Assembly: GCA_003415625.1 (NCBI GenBank)
Contig: PYIU01000007.1
Location: 2,356,001-2,420,000, forward strand
Reading direction: 5' to 3'
Length of the DNA stretch: 64,000 nt
Source of the DNA: Aquanectria penicillioides
Taxonomy: Eukaryota; Ascomycota; Sordariomycetes; Hypocreales; Nectriaceae
Positions 47,803 through 62,891 of this stretch are shown here, one piece after another. Every line of letters starts with the position of its first letter. The stretch's first letter is position 1. Position numbers and translations under genes: made by a program. The notes under the pieces were generated by a model. The model saw only the letters and a list, made by a program, of their open reading frames with translations, ran no database searches and was not told the DNA's origin.

Positions 47803-49797
47803 ATGGCCATCCCAACAGGCCGTACTCTCTTCAAGAAGAAGGATGGCATCTTGACTCTCACCAGTGACCACCAGTTAGTCACATGGACCCCGAACACTGG
47901 TGGTCCTCCTACCATCTCCTTGGCCGTTGCCAACATCACCAGTACGCGTGCCTGGTCAACCAAGCTTACATCTTTGCTGATAATATTCCTTCCAGATCTC
48001 CAACAAACACCCGACACTGCTGCTAAGGTGATGCTCAAGATCTTCGAGAAGACTTCCGAGGCCTCTGAGCCGGTTACTTATCTCTTTCATTTCAACACAG
48101 GCGAGGCCAAAGTGGAGGCCAAGGCTGTAAAAGACCTCCTATCCCGCCTACTCACTGAGGCTCGTAGTGGTGATACTGGCGTTCCCAGACCCGCTGCTTC
48201 GGGCAATGGAGGTTCATCAACACCCAATGCCAACGGGGGTGTAGGGAGTGCATCTGCATCTATGGCGTTTGCCAGCGCGGTCAATTCTAACCCGTCTTTG
48301 AAATGGTTCGACGATGCTCAGCTTAAAAATGACATTGAGCTGCAACAGTCTCTCATGAAGAAGGATACCAGTTTGCATCAGACTTACGTCGAAGCCATGC
48401 AAACAAAACCTGATTCCATCTCGGGTGCTGCATTCAATTCTCAATTCTGGTCTACGCGAACTAGTCTCCTCCGTTCTCATGCTATCGAAATCAACCAGAA
48501 GAAGGGCGCCTACAATGTTCTCTCCACTGTCAAGCCCCGAACTGTTGATGGCGAGCTTAAGCTCAACATCAGTGTCGAGCAGGTTCAAATGATATTTTCA
48601 CAACATCCTTTGGTGAAACGCATTTATAATGAGAATGTCCCAAAGCTCTCTGAAGCTCAATTCTGGTCTCGCTTCTTCCTCAGTAGGCTGTCCAAGAAAC
48701 TACGAGGCGAACGTGTTAATGAAAACGACTCCAGTGATCCGCTCTTTGACAAGTATGACCCCAGTGACAACACTGAAGTCATTCAAAGCAAGATCATGGC
48801 ACAGCAGGTGCCGCACATCATCGATATCGAGGCCAACGAGGAGAATCAAGGTGGTTTTAGGAGTGGAAATGCCAAGGACATTGAGATGCGGCCCCGCGCC
48901 AATATCCCCATTGTCAAGACCCTCAACAGCCTTAGTGAGAAGATCATGGCCAATGTCGCGCCCTCTGACTCCAATGCCGATGATATCAATGGAATGTTCG
49001 ACACCTACAACCAACTCGCCCTGCGCGATCTTAAGGGCGATGCCAAAGAGCATCGCATCATGTTGAATGTTAAAGAGCAAAGCAAATTCTTTTCCAAAAA
49101 GGATTCTGCACCCTCAGCAAATGCTCTCATCTTTGCCACGCAGAAACCCGGTGATGTCCTCTTCGAAATCCAAGGCGACCTAGAGACGCTTGAAACTGAT
49201 GCTACCGGTGGTATTGACATCCACGCCGGCATTGGTTTTGATGACGAGAGTGACAGTGACGATGAGACTCCCAAGAGGCCTCACGTTGGTTCTCGTGCTG
49301 CCCTCACTGCTGCCGATAAGGATGTCATGAAGGGCGTCCGCCAACAGCGTGCCCAAAAGTATGGCCACGACTCCGACATCACTACACCTATGGGCCTTCC
49401 TGCCGAACTTGCTAGCAAGTGTAGTCTTACCCACGCTACTACCATTGAGTTTCTTCATCAGTTCTGGAACGCCTTCCTCTCTGGTGACCCGGACCGTGCA
49501 GCTGAGCTGCAATACCTCTCCGAGTCGCTCAAGCGCTCCACAGATCGAATTGCCGCTGTTGCTGATGAGGCAGAGAAGGAGCGCGAAAAGTTCATCACCA
49601 CTCGTAAACAAGAGATTCGTGAGCATTTCCAGCGCACTGGCAAGAAAATTCGCTGGAAATCGGATAATGCCGGTGGTGGCCGGTCCGCTGTGATGCGCCT
49701 AATGCAGCCAACTCTGGACGCTTTGGACAAGGCTCAAGCCGACTACCAACGGGCTCTTGCGGCAGAGGGGGTCCAGGCTTCGACTGAGGCCGCATAG
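47803..49797 (+). CDS. TFB1: TFIIH subunit TFB1 (p62 homologue)
   Basis: Core subunit of TFIIH, acting in RNA polymerase II initiation and nucleotide-excision repair. Exons are 47803-47941 and 47996-49797 (646 residues). The 54 bp intron is a multiple of three without a stop, so unspliced RNA would still read through. Splicing restores VANITNLQQTPDTAAKVMLK, the expected text of the N-terminal PH domain. Two BSD domains follow, with the diagnostic aromatic pairs in ISGAAFNSQFWSTRTSLL and LSEAQFWSRFFLSRLSKKL. The C-terminal block TIEFLHQFWNAFLSGDP is also typical of the family. The start ATG at 47803 begins MAIPTGRTLFKKKDG. No defect is seen. Confidence 0.95.
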   Translation: MAIPTGRTLFKKKDGILTLTSDHQLVTWTPNTGGPPTISLAVANITSTRAWSTKLTSLLIIFLPDLQQTPDTAAKVMLKIFEKTSEASEPVTYLFHFNTGEAKVEAKAVKDLLSRLLTEARSGDTGVPRPAASGNGGSSTPNANGGVGSASASMAFASAVNSNPSLKWFDDAQLKNDIELQQSLMKKDTSLHQTYVEAMQTKPDSISGAAFNSQFWSTRTSLLRSHAIEINQKKGAYNVLSTVKPRTVDGELKLNISVEQVQMIFSQHPLVKRIYNENVPKLSEAQFWSRFFLSRLSKKLRGERVNENDSSDPLFDKYDPSDNTEVIQSKIMAQQVPHIIDIEANEENQGGFRSGNAKDIEMRPRANIPIVKTLNSLSEKIMANVAPSDSNADDINGMFDTYNQLALRDLKGDAKEHRIMLNVKEQSKFFSKKDSAPSANALIFATQKPGDVLFEIQGDLETLETDATGGIDIHAGIGFDDESDSDDETPKRPHVGSRAALTAADKDVMKGVRQQRAQKYGHDSDITTPMGLPAELASKCSLTHATTIEFLHQFWNAFLSGDPDRAAELQYLSESLKRSTDRIAAVADEAEKEREKFITTRKQEIREHFQRTGKKIRWKSDNAGGGRSAVMRLMQPTLDALDKAQADYQRALAAEGVQASTEAA

Positions 49798-50295
49798 AAA
49801 ATGGAACAAGTTTATTCACGGGTCGTGGTCCTGTGCAGATTCAGATAGGCCTTGGCAGCCAAATTCTTTTATTTCTTTTCTTTCCTTTTCTTGTTTCATT
49901 TGTTGTGGATAGAGTCATTATATGCATTATATCCATATCAGGGCCCGGCGTTCAAAATCTATCCACCCTTTTGAAGGGTTCATCTGCCTCTTTTCTGGAA
50001 GCCATTCTTTTCATACAGGATATATCTGAGGCGGTATAGTACAATTGTAGAGTACATTTTTATTTATCATTCCATGTTCTCCCAGGGACATTTTCCAAGC
50101 CATGTCCGGCGAGGCGATAAAAGTAAGCGAAGAAAAAGAGAGTCCCATCATTTCCATCTGGCCATCGCTCCAACCGGGCCAGCGTCTAAACGTTTCAAAG
50201 TTTTTTGCTCGAGGATGAAAAAGAAGAAAGAAGAAAAAAGAAAGAGGGTAAAAAAACAAAGTCCATATTCTCAGGGGGGTCAAACCCAAATCCAG
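49798..50295. other. Intergenic, convergent 3' ends of TFB1 and the AAA ATPase
   Basis: Both terminators; A-rich tract around 50215-50260. No gene. Confidence 0.6.
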
Positions 50296-53200
50296 TTAGG
50301 TCCCGTCAGGAGCAGTCGAAGTCTCACGGACTACCCCGACGGATGCGAACCTCGTCAGTATCGACAGTTTCTTCTCAGTGCCGACGCCAAAGCCCATACT
50401 CTTCTTAGTGCCCTTCTTCTTCGCACCGTATTCCTCGTCGAATTTTCGAATTTGCTTCAGCGATTCCATGTCCTCGCTAATGGAGGCGGGTATTTGCTTC
50501 AAGGCCTTATCGAAGTGGCGGCTGAGCAGGGTCCGCTTCTTGGGGTATTCGTATGGCTCTGGCCCTGTGTGTTTCGCAGCAGCTTCGTTCTCTTCTTCAA
50601 CAGCAGCCATCGCTGCAGCGACGCAGGCGTTCTTGAGGTCCGAACCAGAATAGTAGGGTGTCCTCTGGGCAAGGTCATCAAGGGCGACAGAGTCATCGAG
50701 GTCCTCGTCTTTGAGGAGAATCTTGAAGATAGCGGCACGATCAGTCTGTAGTGGAAGATCGACAAGCAAACGACGTGGCAGGCGTCGAAGAACTGCATCA
50801 TCCAAGTCAAAGGGGCGATTGGTGGCCACCATGATGAAGGCCTCTGTTTCCTCAAGACCATCCCACTCCTTCAGGAATTGGTTGATATGGGATCGGTGTG
50901 ATGCCCGAGCACCGAGCATACTCCGGTTGGCCAAAAGAGAATCTGCTTCATCAATGAACACAACACAGGGCGATATCTTTCTAGCCAGTGTGAACACGGC
51001 ATGAATGAGCTTCTCGCTCTCGCCTACCCACTTGTCATTGATGGTAGCACCGCTAATCTCCAGCATGTTTGCCCCGCTTTCTTTGGCCACAGCCTTCGCT
51101 AGCAGAGTCTTTCCAGTGCCTGGGGGTCCGTAGAGAAGGCACCCTGGGATTCTATCCTGTGCTAAAACACCATATGAGAAGGCGTCTGGGCGCACGAGGG
51201 CAAGAGATGTCAATAACTTGAGTGCCGAAGTAGTCTCCGGGGGGACATGAACGTCATCGAAGGTGGTGCGCAGATTTTGACGATTGATGTGACCAGAGGA
51301 TATTCGTTTCTCATACTCATTCAACTTAAGGGACGAACGACTACTGGCTTGCGAATCGTCGGCCTTTTTCTGGGACTCTACCGAGTCAGTCTTGACTTCC
51401 GGCTCTGGATCGTCAAGGAAACGCTGTCCAGGTCTTTGCCGAAGGGGACCCATCAGCAATCGTTCTATGACAGCAACTGGCGCGGTGCCATCAGCTTCAT
51501 GTTCTTGTTGCTTTGCGGCACAGGCAATATTGTAGACTTCGGGGAGCGGAAGAATGGATTTCTTGAGCATCTGGGCTCTCGAATCGGTGACATGCATCAG
51601 GCCTTTCATGTGCTCATCCGATAAATCAAGCAGCTTCTGGCCACCTAGTGTTCTCAACATCCTGTTGATATTACGCACATTCTCCACAAACAAGTCCATA
51701 TCTTGTAGCGGGAATGAATTTTCTGAGACCTGAGTACCGCCCCCAGTTGGTTGGGGCTGCACCAAAGATCGATTGGGGTCAATGTGGCGGGAAATGACAA
51801 AGTCCGCCATTGATAGATCTCGGAGCATGTTCTGGTACTCGTCGGAGGGCTGTTCACTTGCTGAGGTGCCGAGAATAGCGAGCCTGCTCCCATTCTGCCA
51901 AGCAGCATCAACAAGACTTCTTAGCCTTCGAAGAAGCATCGACCCTTCCAATGTCATGTTAAGTTCCACATAGTCGTGTATGTGAATAATCAGAGGCCTG
52001 TCGCGAGGTGTTCCCTGTTTCGTATTTGCAGCCTGGATGAGGTGCTCGAGGACCTTGTCAATTTTGAGGTTTTCCCACTTCCCAAAAGGATCATAGCCAC
52101 CCTGCTTGATTTTCTGCAGTTCATCCTCCAACGATCCGGATGTTGTACGAATGTTGATGACGCCAGTATCAGGGTCATTATCTTCGTCCTCCATGCGGGA
52201 CCCGACCTCGGGCTCGCGGTATAGCTTTCCATTCATCTCGGCGGTGCGGAAGCCCATTGTGGACAGAGAACCACGTGAATATGCCCAATCCTGTCCAAGA
52301 TATTCACCAACCAGCACTGAGAGATCTTGGGCATCTAATCGGATCAAATCTGCGTCATTGAAGAAAGCCACGTGCTCGGCAAGTGCCTCTGCGATGCCCT
52401 GACCCCCATACCCGGACATGGCAAGAACCGTAATTTGTCGCTTGAGTGTTTTGGACTCGGCGTTAGCTGGTACGGGTGTGTTGAGCTCGCGACGAAGTGC
52501 GGATCGAATAGAGGAAAATGTCAAGACGGGAAGGTCGGCGATAGCTTGGGACAGAGAGTGATCGAGCCTCCAGTCATAGTCGAGGGTGCTATCAATGGCA
52601 GTCTCAATTGAGAGAAATTGGTCGCGGAATTCCTGGCTGTGGCGATCAAAGTCTTTGTAGTAGTGCCACCACCAGAATGGTCGAGAAGCATAGACATATT
52701 GGGCATGGCGGGCAGGGTACAGCGAGTCGGTCAGGTGCCAGGCAGAGTCAAGGAACATGTCGTAAATGCGGGTGACACCAGCAAGCCTGTTGGAATGCTC
52801 TTCGACATCGTGGGAGCCATGTTCGAGGTTAACTAGGTCATCGACACGATTTCCAGCCTTCTCAACCAGAGTATCAACGGCTTTGTCAAAGTAAGACTCG
52901 ATAGCCTTAGAATACTTTTGGAGCAGTGCGGGATTGTCGCCTGGCTGAGGATCAATAGAGATGGAGGATGTCTTTGTTCGCTGAGTGTCCTCGGCGAGGG
53001 CGACAGGGAGTCGAGGCCGACGCCATACGTGGTGCAGCGAGACATTGTCGTCGAGGAAGGACTGTGGCAGCGTGACGGGAGGAAGGGCTGGTGCGGCGTG
53101 CTTGCGAGAATAACGGTTCTTTAAAGAGCTTGAAGCACGGGTTCTGGTGCGACTGGCGGAAGATTCAGAGGCCGATTGAGGTTGTACATCCTCATCTTCG

Positions 53201-53382
53201 ATGACGGCGGGTGGCTCCTCGACAGGTTTACCCCCATTGTTATCTGCGGCGCTGCTGCTCAACCAAGCGGATGAGGATCGCCATGACGGATGGGCGACGG
53301 GTCGAGAGACGATTCTCGGTCGCGGGGCTCTTGCGGCTAAGACAGCGGGGTGGAGGAGGGCGCGAAGCCCTGGTGAGTGCAT
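50296..53382 (-). CDS. Mitochondrial AAA ATPase, large MSP1/ATAD-like
   Basis: A single uninterrupted exon of 1028 residues. The N terminus is rich in Ala, Arg and Ser with no acidic residue for the first 45 positions, predicting mitochondrial import. One AAA module lies in the C-terminal third. Walker A ([17 protein letters not shown]) is near residue 750, Walker B ([10 protein letters not shown]) near 806, then sensor-1 (MVATNRP) and the arginine-finger region ([11 protein letters not shown]). The long middle part ([19 protein letters not shown], and [10 protein letters not shown]) is not a second obvious AAA domain. The module resembles the MSP1/katanin subgroup, but the whole protein is a fungal-specific large form whose substrate I do not know. 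Confidence 0.9.
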   Translation of the reverse strand: MHSPGLRALLHPAVLAARAPRPRIVSRPVAHPSWRSSSAWLSSSAADNNGGKPVEEPPAVIEDEDVQPQSASESSASRTRTRASSSLKNRYSRKHAAPALPPVTLPQSFLDDNVSLHHVWRRPRLPVALAEDTQRTKTSSISIDPQPGDNPALLQKYSKAIESYFDKAVDTLVEKAGNRVDDLVNLEHGSHDVEEHSNRLAGVTRIYDMFLDSAWHLTDSLYPARHAQYVYASRPFWWWHYYKDFDRHSQEFRDQFLSIETAIDSTLDYDWRLDHSLSQAIADLPVLTFSSIRSALRRELNTPVPANAESKTLKRQITVLAMSGYGGQGIAEALAEHVAFFNDADLIRLDAQDLSVLVGEYLGQDWAYSRGSLSTMGFRTAEMNGKLYREPEVGSRMEDEDNDPDTGVINIRTTSGSLEDELQKIKQGGYDPFGKWENLKIDKVLEHLIQAANTKQGTPRDRPLIIHIHDYVELNMTLEGSMLLRRLRSLVDAAWQNGSRLAILGTSASEQPSDEYQNMLRDLSMADFVISRHIDPNRSLVQPQPTGGGTQVSENSFPLQDMDLFVENVRNINRMLRTLGGQKLLDLSDEHMKGLMHVTDSRAQMLKKSILPLPEVYNIACAAKQQEHEADGTAPVAVIERLLMGPLRQRPGQRFLDDPEPEVKTDSVESQKKADDSQASSRSSLKLNEYEKRISSGHINRQNLRTTFDDVHVPPETTSALKLLTSLALVRPDAFSYGVLAQDRIPGCLLYGPPGTGKTLLAKAVAKESGANMLEISGATINDKWVGESEKLIHAVFTLARKISPCVVFIDEADSLLANRSMLGARASHRSHINQFLKEWDGLEETEAFIMVATNRPFDLDDAVLRRLPRRLLVDLPLQTDRAAIFKILLKDEDLDDSVALDDLAQRTPYYSGSDLKNACVAAAMAAVEEENEAAAKHTGPEPYEYPKKRTLLSRHFDKALKQIPASISEDMESLKQIRKFDEEYGAKKKGTKKSMGFGVGTEKKLSILTRFASVGVVRETSTAPDGT

Positions 53383-55409
53383 CCGAGCGGGTTGTGGAGG
53401 TTGTGAGCGCAGAAGTAGTGAGGGAGGATCGCGAGGCTATGGACGAGCCCTGTCCAACAATTTCCCATGCAGCATACGCGATGCGATGTCTCTGGCTAGG
53501 AATCTCTGGCGCTCTGGGAGGGTACGTAGTTGGCAGGCAAGTGTTGAACCGGGGTTCGGAAGATTACGTGATCAACAAATCCCGCTCAGTGACATGTGAG
53601 GACCAGTGCATACTTCGTTACGAAGGTGCTGCTCTCCCAATTACACAGACAACACCCATACGAAGAAGCTGTCAAACAAAGACCAGTACATATTACTTTT
53701 CTTTTTTTTTGAAAAAAAAAAAATTAATAATAATAATAATAATTTTAAAAAAAAAAGCAAATCTGATATTTGACCAAAAATATGGCGAAAACGTAAAAGA
53801 ATAGCTATGGTATGTTGAAATGATGTTCCATAAATCGGAGGCTAATAAATACTATTCCAGAGCCCTCAATTTAACGCTTCGAGTTGACAAGACTAATAAA
53901 CCGCACTCCACCAACTCCTTGACCAACGGAACATGCCTCTTATTGTGCTGGTCCTGAATAGGAAATGGCCGGTGTCTTGGTCTCATTAGCCAATCCCACA
54001 GATCAGAAACGCCTCTCGGCGGCATTTCCTGGATTACTGCAGAAGGGGAAATGGGTCAGCGAGTGAGCAAGCTCGAGCGACGCCTCATGACATCTTACTG
54101 GGACACGGAATAAGCATGCAATAATAATAAAAAAAGGAACCCAACCTTAATATCACTTGGAGGGTGGGTGTGCGACGTTGGCGCCTTAGCTTGCAACAGC
54201 GTCGGAAGGATCATTCATCTGTCGTCAGGACGAGCCACTGCGCCTCATCAGCCAGGTCCATGCTGAACCAACAAAGCACAAAAGACACGAGGCGACTCCA
54301 CAAGCTGGGCTGAGCGTTGCGTAAGTTGCAAGATGGCGTTGACCGTTTGGGGGCGCCAGGGCAGGCAGCATCGAAACAACCTACAGCAAAGAAGTATTCT
54401 ATTCCAGATTGAGAAACACATTGGACGAACATTCATGGTCATTTGGCGCGTCATTTGCGTAATATTCGACGGATGGCTGCGGCCGCGACCATGACACTAC
54501 CAGGTCTTGACCAATGGTCACGATGGCTGCTTAGCCGCGACAGGGCTGGATGGCTGTCGAGGACCGAATGCCGTCGGAACAATCCAATGACGACGGCGCT
54601 TGTCCAGGGCGCGCCCCTCCCCTCCCCTTCTCTCGGTTCCTCGCATTCTGGCTTCTTGCGGTTGTCAAGGAGCAGGTGGTTGGCTGTCATTATTTCAACC
54701 AGACTTCCCTTGCGTGCCTTTTACTTTGACCTCTGCTCCCACTGTCACCCTTCGATCTCGACCTCGGTCTGGGGTTCGCTCACTCACTGGCAGATTAAGC
54801 CTCTGCTTCAATTACACGATTGTTCGCAGAATTCACGGCCCGGTGAAGCACGCACGACCACTTAGACCTCAGCTTGGTTCACTCCCCTCGAAACCGCCGT
54901 TCTTCCCCAGGGGTTGCCCCAGTTTAATTCGGGTGGGCGCCGATCCGACGCCGTTGCTCAACCTTCCCATCATCATAGAACTATCGAGGTCATCGGTCAT
55001 CGGCCATCTCGGCAAGCTCTGCTCGGGAACAGTATCAATCCTGCTTTTGCATTGTTCGCATCTCACTGCATTCTTCCACAAAGTTTCGCACAACCACGCC
55101 CTTAGTCCATCCTATCGCCGCGCCCATCATCTACCCCGTGGGATTCCGCCTGTTTGACCCAGGCTTCCTGACCCCGCCATCCAGCAACCTCCGGCTGTAC
55201 CTCATCTGACGCCTGACGCTTGCCCCACGCACGCGCAAACGCAAACGCTCTCGTTATCTTTCTCTCTGGTCAATCTGAGCGCCGTCCCCATTCGTGGCTT
55301 TCTTTACAACCAGAATAGCCTCTCTTGAACTGCCGGCATTGCCCTCCTCCTCTATCGAATCGATTTCTTCTGGTTAGCCATGTTATAGCCCCACCACCAA
55401 CTAGCAAAT
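53383..55409. other. Divergent intergenic region upstream of the AAA ATPase and the Zn2Cys6 regulator
   Basis: About 2 kb holding two promoters. Positions 53701-53760 are A/T homopolymers and (TAA)n. The CT-rich part from 54600 on probably includes the regulator's long leader. No gene supported. Confidence 0.55.
53700..53757. repeat. A/T homopolymer and (AAT)n low-complexity tract
   Basis: T run, A run, six AAT-type units, then another A run. Confidence 0.85.
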
Positions 55410-56999
55410 ATGGCCGCCAACTTTTTTTCCTCTGATCCGGCCTCCCAACAACCTCTGAGCCTAGACGAACAGCTCCAACAACAGCTTCAGCCTCGGTTTG
55501 ATCGGCTAGAATTGCAGCAGGAGCAACCATCATTGCTCTCTTCAGATCCTGTTTCTGATGTCTCTGCTGACACCGCCATCCCCCCGGCCGAAAAACCTTA
55601 TCATTCAAAACGCCCTCATAAAAAGTCCCGAACAGGCTGTCGTAACTGCAAGGCTCGCAAGGTCAAATGTGACGAGGGTCGGCCAACCTGTCGTTCTTGT
55701 AAACTACGCAAAGTCGAATGTGTCTATCCCACTCCCGCGACATCCTCCTCATCCGCTGCCCTATCACCTTCTTCCACAACACACGGCGGCACCAACGCCC
55801 TCGTACGCGGTGGCTCTCCCGATGGTTTCCCTCTGCCGTCCCCCGTTAACCAAAGCCGCCAGCAAACGCCCGCCTCCGATGATGGCTCTTCCCTCTTTTC
55901 CCAACCACTCTGGCACCCGGGCAACATTGACGCCGCAGACATGAAACTGTTGTGGTTCTACACCACCTCTACTTCGTCCTCTTTCTCAGTCACTGGGCCA
56001 GGAACCCCTGTGGAAGATATCCTCAAGGTCCGTATGGTCCAAGTCGCCTTCGAGACTCCTTTCCTCATGGACTCGCTCTTCGCCCTCTCTAGTCTCCACA
56101 TGCAGAGCCTCAACCAAACATGCGATCCTAGCCGAGCCCTCGCATACAGAGCTCGCTCCTTCGAAGGCTACCGTCACGCTGTTGAGGCTGCAGCCCCTGA
56201 AACATATCCCGCCCTCATCGCGAATTCTCTCTTTCTTACAGCCCTGTCATCCCAAGTATTTCGGGAACAGGACAGCAAAGAGCTCTACATCCTCGATTGG
56301 ATGGTAGTTTGGCGAGGAATCGGCCTGGTCATTGATCTGATGGGAGTTGAGAATCTCTTCGAAACTGGCATGTATGCCCTATTCCAACGCCCACCTATTG
56401 ATCTAGCTGAGGCCACGACCTCCATACCCAATCATCTCCTCTTCATGGTATCTTCCATCAAAGCCGACGACCCAGACCATGCACACGTCCACACATACCA
56501 CGAAACCCTCAAATACCTCGGGTCTCTTTACATGAATTTTCGGCAAGGGGTCAACCCGGTAATGCACCTTCGTGTCATAACCTGGTTCACATTCCTTCCC
56601 CGTCCCTTTATAGAACTAGCTCGTCAACGCCAGCCACGCGCTCTTGTCATCATCGCCTACTATGCGATGTTCCTCAAGCTCATCAAGGGTATATGGTGGC
56701 TAGATGGGGTTGGCCAACGCTCTCTGTGTGACCTTTGTGACCATCTCGGTCCAGAGTGGGAACATCTCTTACTTGTACCTCGAGCGGCAAGGGACGTCGA
56801 TGACAAGTTAGAACTAGCCCGAGTCATCTACCAAGACCCCAATTGGGTCATTCCTGAACCGACTGAGATGAGCTTAGACCACTCCGCCTACGTCGACGTC
56901 GTAGACGATGCAGGAAGACGCCTGCAATGGACAGCCAAAGAGAGAAAAATTGTCATTCTCGACGCAAATCAGACCGATAAGATATTATGGAATCCCTAA
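55410..56999 (+). CDS. Zn(II)2Cys6 transcription factor, sterol-uptake-regulator type
   Basis: A single-exon fungal regulator of 529 residues. The binuclear zinc cluster is at residues 77-104 with cysteines 77, 80, 87, 94, 97 and 104 (CX2CX6CX6CX2CX6C), preceded by a basic stretch [10 protein letters not shown]. The [19 protein letters not shown] form is typical of the Upc2/Ecm22-like group. A Ser/Pro-rich linker follows, then a helical middle-homology region ([33 protein letters not shown]). The N terminus is Gln-rich and may act as an activation segment. Target genes cannot be told from sequence; the nearest neighbours are housekeeping genes, so it is unlikely to be a local cluster regulator. 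Confidence 0.9.
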   Translation: MAANFFSSDPASQQPLSLDEQLQQQLQPRFDRLELQQEQPSLLSSDPVSDVSADTAIPPAEKPYHSKRPHKKSRTGCRNCKARKVKCDEGRPTCRSCKLRKVECVYPTPATSSSSAALSPSSTTHGGTNALVRGGSPDGFPLPSPVNQSRQQTPASDDGSSLFSQPLWHPGNIDAADMKLLWFYTTSTSSSFSVTGPGTPVEDILKVRMVQVAFETPFLMDSLFALSSLHMQSLNQTCDPSRALAYRARSFEGYRHAVEAAAPETYPALIANSLFLTALSSQVFREQDSKELYILDWMVVWRGIGLVIDLMGVENLFETGMYALFQRPPIDLAEATTSIPNHLLFMVSSIKADDPDHAHVHTYHETLKYLGSLYMNFRQGVNPVMHLRVITWFTFLPRPFIELARQRQPRALVIIAYYAMFLKLIKGIWWLDGVGQRSLCDLCDHLGPEWEHLLLVPRAARDVDDKLELARVIYQDPNWVIPEPTEMSLDHSAYVDVVDDAGRRLQWTAKERKIVILDANQTDKILWNP

Positions 57000-58176
57000 T
57001 TCCTTCCCATATGCTTTATTGGGTTTTTCAGCACCTTGTTCGATCATGTGTTGGTTCGGTGTCTCTGGCGTCATGGTTTGGAGAGGTTTCATGCCTAAGG
57101 TATTGATGTAAAGGGAGGGGAGGTTGGAGACAGATCTGGGCAATTAGACTTTATATACATATACGGAGATACCTCTACGTGAACCACGGTTCTATATACC
57201 CATTCCCCTTAGGTTATTTTCTCCCTTTTTAGTCTCAATGGTAGGTTAAAGATGGCAGGAGATTGTGTTGATCCAATAGTACTCTCATTTTAGTGATCGG
57301 TTTTTGTTTTTGAGATTTTCTAAGTACCACTAGGGTCAGGTTCAAGAGGATTGTGTGGAAGAGAGAGCAGCGGTGCCAATCCCTGCTCTCTTCCTGTAAA
57401 TCTATTTGAACCACCTTTGATCCACAAAGGACATTAAAAGGGAGGGAGAAAGAAGAGGTAAAAAACAAGCGCACTTGTCTTTATAGCCCACAACATTAGT
57501 AGTATTTGGGTATGAAGAAAAGAGTGTTTGTTCCTTACGGCCCTTTGCAGAGACGTGAAAAAACCCCGAGGTATAATGATAATGGTATGACGAATGGAAG
57601 TACAGGGTAGCTAGCTCGTGCTTGGAGTTGATGTTCAAAGGACAATACCCCCGCAACGTCATATGCCGAGAGAGCATGCACACAAGTAGATCTAGCTATA
57701 AATAACATGTGCCAAGATTATTACGTTTCTTCCATGCTGTGATTAGATCTCGGTATCCTGTCAAATCATTGCAAGCAGAAGGGGCCGATGGTGCGCACAG
57801 AGCAGGATCAAGGGACACGAATGGAAAGTTGTCAGAATTAGAAAACCTGCAGCTGTCGTGATGGGACTTCAATTTCAACATCACGGCGATGAGTGAGGAG
57901 GTAGCATCCTCGACAGTGTCTTCCAGGTCGTCGTGGTTTGATCCGCGCGAAACCCTCACGTCAACGGTCTACTGAGGAAACGGAGCAAGGGTCAGCTATC
58001 ACGGCGTAAACGAAAGTTAGATATGGCTACAAGAGGAATTTTGTTGATTTCTTGGTACACAGCTCACAAAAGAGACTTGATGGAGCTTATGAGAAACCTC
58101 CCTGGCCCCTGTTCCTCTTCTCTATACACAGGCCCATTTCTCCCTCCGTCTCCCGCTATTACTCGGCTCAAACCAC
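57000..58176. other. Intergenic, convergent 3' ends of the regulator and ATP2
   Basis: Both terminators; no supportable gene. Confidence 0.6.
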
Positions 58177-60181
<2,005 letters not shown>

Positions 60182-62891
60182 CTTGACAGATGACAAAGAG
60201 CGATCAGAGATGGGAGTGGAGAGAGGTTGGTGAAGCTGAGGGAGAACTTTTACGGAGTGAGCAGTTTTGCTCGGGAGGACGACTTGGTCGGTTAGAGCTT
60301 TCGTTGCGGGTCACGTGGGGCGCTAGCCTGAAATTACAGGCTTCTCCACCAAGGGAGCTGCGATGCCGGCAATTTACCGGGACGACGCGGCGGGATTATT
60401 CGCGACCTAGACCCAGCGGTTGCCTTGCCAGACAAGACGAGAGAGCGCAGGCCAACTTCAGGCCCAGTCCGCCAAAAAAAAAAAAATTGGCAGGCCCAGC
60501 AGCAGCAGTGTCCCATGCACAGTGAGCGAGCGACAGCGGAGTAACGGTATTTACCAACTGTCTTACCAGTCAGTGTCAAGGGGGTTCCCAGAGGTTCAGC
60601 CTGAGGCAGGCAGGGCACCGCACACCCGCACAACGCAGCTTCAGGACACTCGGGACTCGGTAACTTCAGTCCAGTAAATTCCACATTGGAGTATCAGATG
60701 GGTCCGCTGTCGGGTATTGGTATTACGGCGGCATGGAAAAACGAATTGAGTGAGATATTGCACAGTTGACGGCACGCTGCGACGAGATGAAGCCGTGATT
60801 ACGGTGGCTCAGATACATGTCACGGGGATTGATGAATGCTCGCTCAGAGCCCAATATTCAATGGCCCTGAAAGGCGTTGTAGTGAGCGATTGACAAGAAT
60901 GAGGCAGCGGCACCAGGGGAGGGGGGGAACAAAGCCCTGTCAGTGTCGGGAGAAGACCAACTCAAGATTGCCCGTCAGAAAGCGGGGAAAGTAGCATTGA
61001 GTACCTGGACGTATTGGATGGGTGGACGGAGAGATTGGGTTGGAGGGAGGGGAGAGTGGGTGCTCGGGGGTATGAGAGAATCCGCCGGGGAGGGAAACAC
61101 ACAGCCGCAGCATCAGCGGCAACATCAGTGGGAGCAGCAGCAACAGCATGGACGAGGACGGGACGGCGAGCGAGACAGGAGGAGACACAGGCACAGAGCC
61201 CACGCTCAGACATTGAAGATGGGCGCTGACACAGTGCTAAATGGAACAGTGTGCGCCCCCTCTTTAGGCAAGGCACAGCAGTGACAGCACCAAGCTCGTC
61301 CTCCTCTTCTCCGGATAAGGCATTTTGTGTACCTACCGCCGTGGGTAGAGAGTGGCTCCGGCGCCAGGTCGCCATCCACCCTGTCTACCACCCATCAATG
61401 CTAATAGTGAACCCGCCACGAGTCAATTGACTTCCTCGAATTTCCAAACTTCATTGCTGCCCCCCTGAACTCTCCATGAGCGCTGCTTGCAATACTGGTG
61501 GTAACCGTGGGGGCGCCGTCGGACAACAAGGTGGTAGGCGTCAAGGACCGGTAACAAGCTGCTTTGTGCACGCCTCTGGTGTATAGGTACTTCGAAAAAT
61601 GGTGCATGCTAGTTCACAGATCCCTCGTTTCCTAAGCCGTGCCAAAGCCCACCCATACATGCTTCCGATTCCCTCCTGCCATTGGCCCGCCCGCCCAGCT
61701 TTGTGTCCGAGTCCCTCCCTTTTATCACCATCCACATTGAAGTCAGCCAACCAGCGGTGGCAATTGCGGAATCCCCGCCTCCACTCAGAGCTCGGAGCTA
61801 GAAGACCCAAAGGACAGCTTTTTTTTTCCCTTTCTCTTTCGCTGGGGGCGAGCACGGAGTGTGTGGCCCAAGCATCCAAGACCCCGAGGCCCATTTTTTT
61901 TCTGGTGTGGTATTTGCCAATTGTTCTTTTTTAGTTATTTCCCTCGCTCCTTTTGTTGCTCCCCCTGTTTTTGGCGTTGCCTTGCGGGTCTGTCTCCGTG
62001 GCTTGGCTGAGGAACTTCCCCATGCCCGTCTGCCTGCCGACCCTCCCCGGCTGGCTCGGCTCAATCCATGCACTGACTGTCCTTGTTGGTTACTTCATCA
62101 GTCTCTCTCCTCTGCTTGTCTGCATTCTAATTCTATAACCGACAGATACATGACTTCACGTACATGGCAGCAGAGCAATTGATATCTCAAGGCCGCCCAT
62201 TTGTGTGTTGTTTGAAATCGATTACCACGTTTCCTCCCTCTCAATCACTTTCAATGCTTGTCTGTGGTCCGCCTGAAACTAATCCTCATGGTATCGCTAC
62301 CCCGAAGCCCCGAGCCGAAAAATCCGAGCCACCACCAACCCAAAGCACGGACGAATCTAGTCTAGTGGTCGACGGCCAGGGTTCGTCAATCTTTTGGTCT
62401 CCCTTGCAAAAGTCAACTCCATCAATTGATTTCTCACCTTACCACCGAAAACGTGAAAATTACAACCATTAGATGAAAATAGGACATGAAGCTAACGAGA
62501 AACTAACGGAAAACAAAAGAAAATGAAAAAAAAAAAGGCGGGGGGGACGGCTTCGAATCACTAGTAGAATCAACCTTCCCCATGCACTGAGTTCCGTCCA
62601 TCCTTCCCACAAATGCCTAGCTTGTCTGGATGAGCAGAGTTTAACAGTTAACTTTTGGAGAGATTCGATAGTATTAAGGCGTCTCTTCAGAATACATCGT
62701 ACTCAAATGAGAAAAAGCGAACTAAATGATGTTTGCCCATATGCATCCATCTTGATGGCCAGGAATGCGAACAACCACCATCAGTCATGCTGTTGTTTGT
62801 ACGAAGATGCCCTCATCCATCCCTTCCTTGACTCTGTCCCCCTTTTGTCAAACAAGCACCGCACACCTGAAGTTCTCTAGATTGGTCAAGC
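60182..62891. other. Intergenic between ATP2 promoter and GLC3 terminator
   Basis: About 2.7 kb. It holds the ATP2 promoter (60182 on), a CAG/CAA-rich patch at about 61105-61150, an A run at 60474-60486 and CT-rich tracts. Open frames are low-complexity shadows, and I call no gene. Confidence 0.55.

Noticed and set aside
54600..55157. 185-codon frame upstream of the Zn2Cys6 regulator
   Set aside because: Ser/Pro/Arg/His-rich with no motif; more likely leader or promoter of the regulator.
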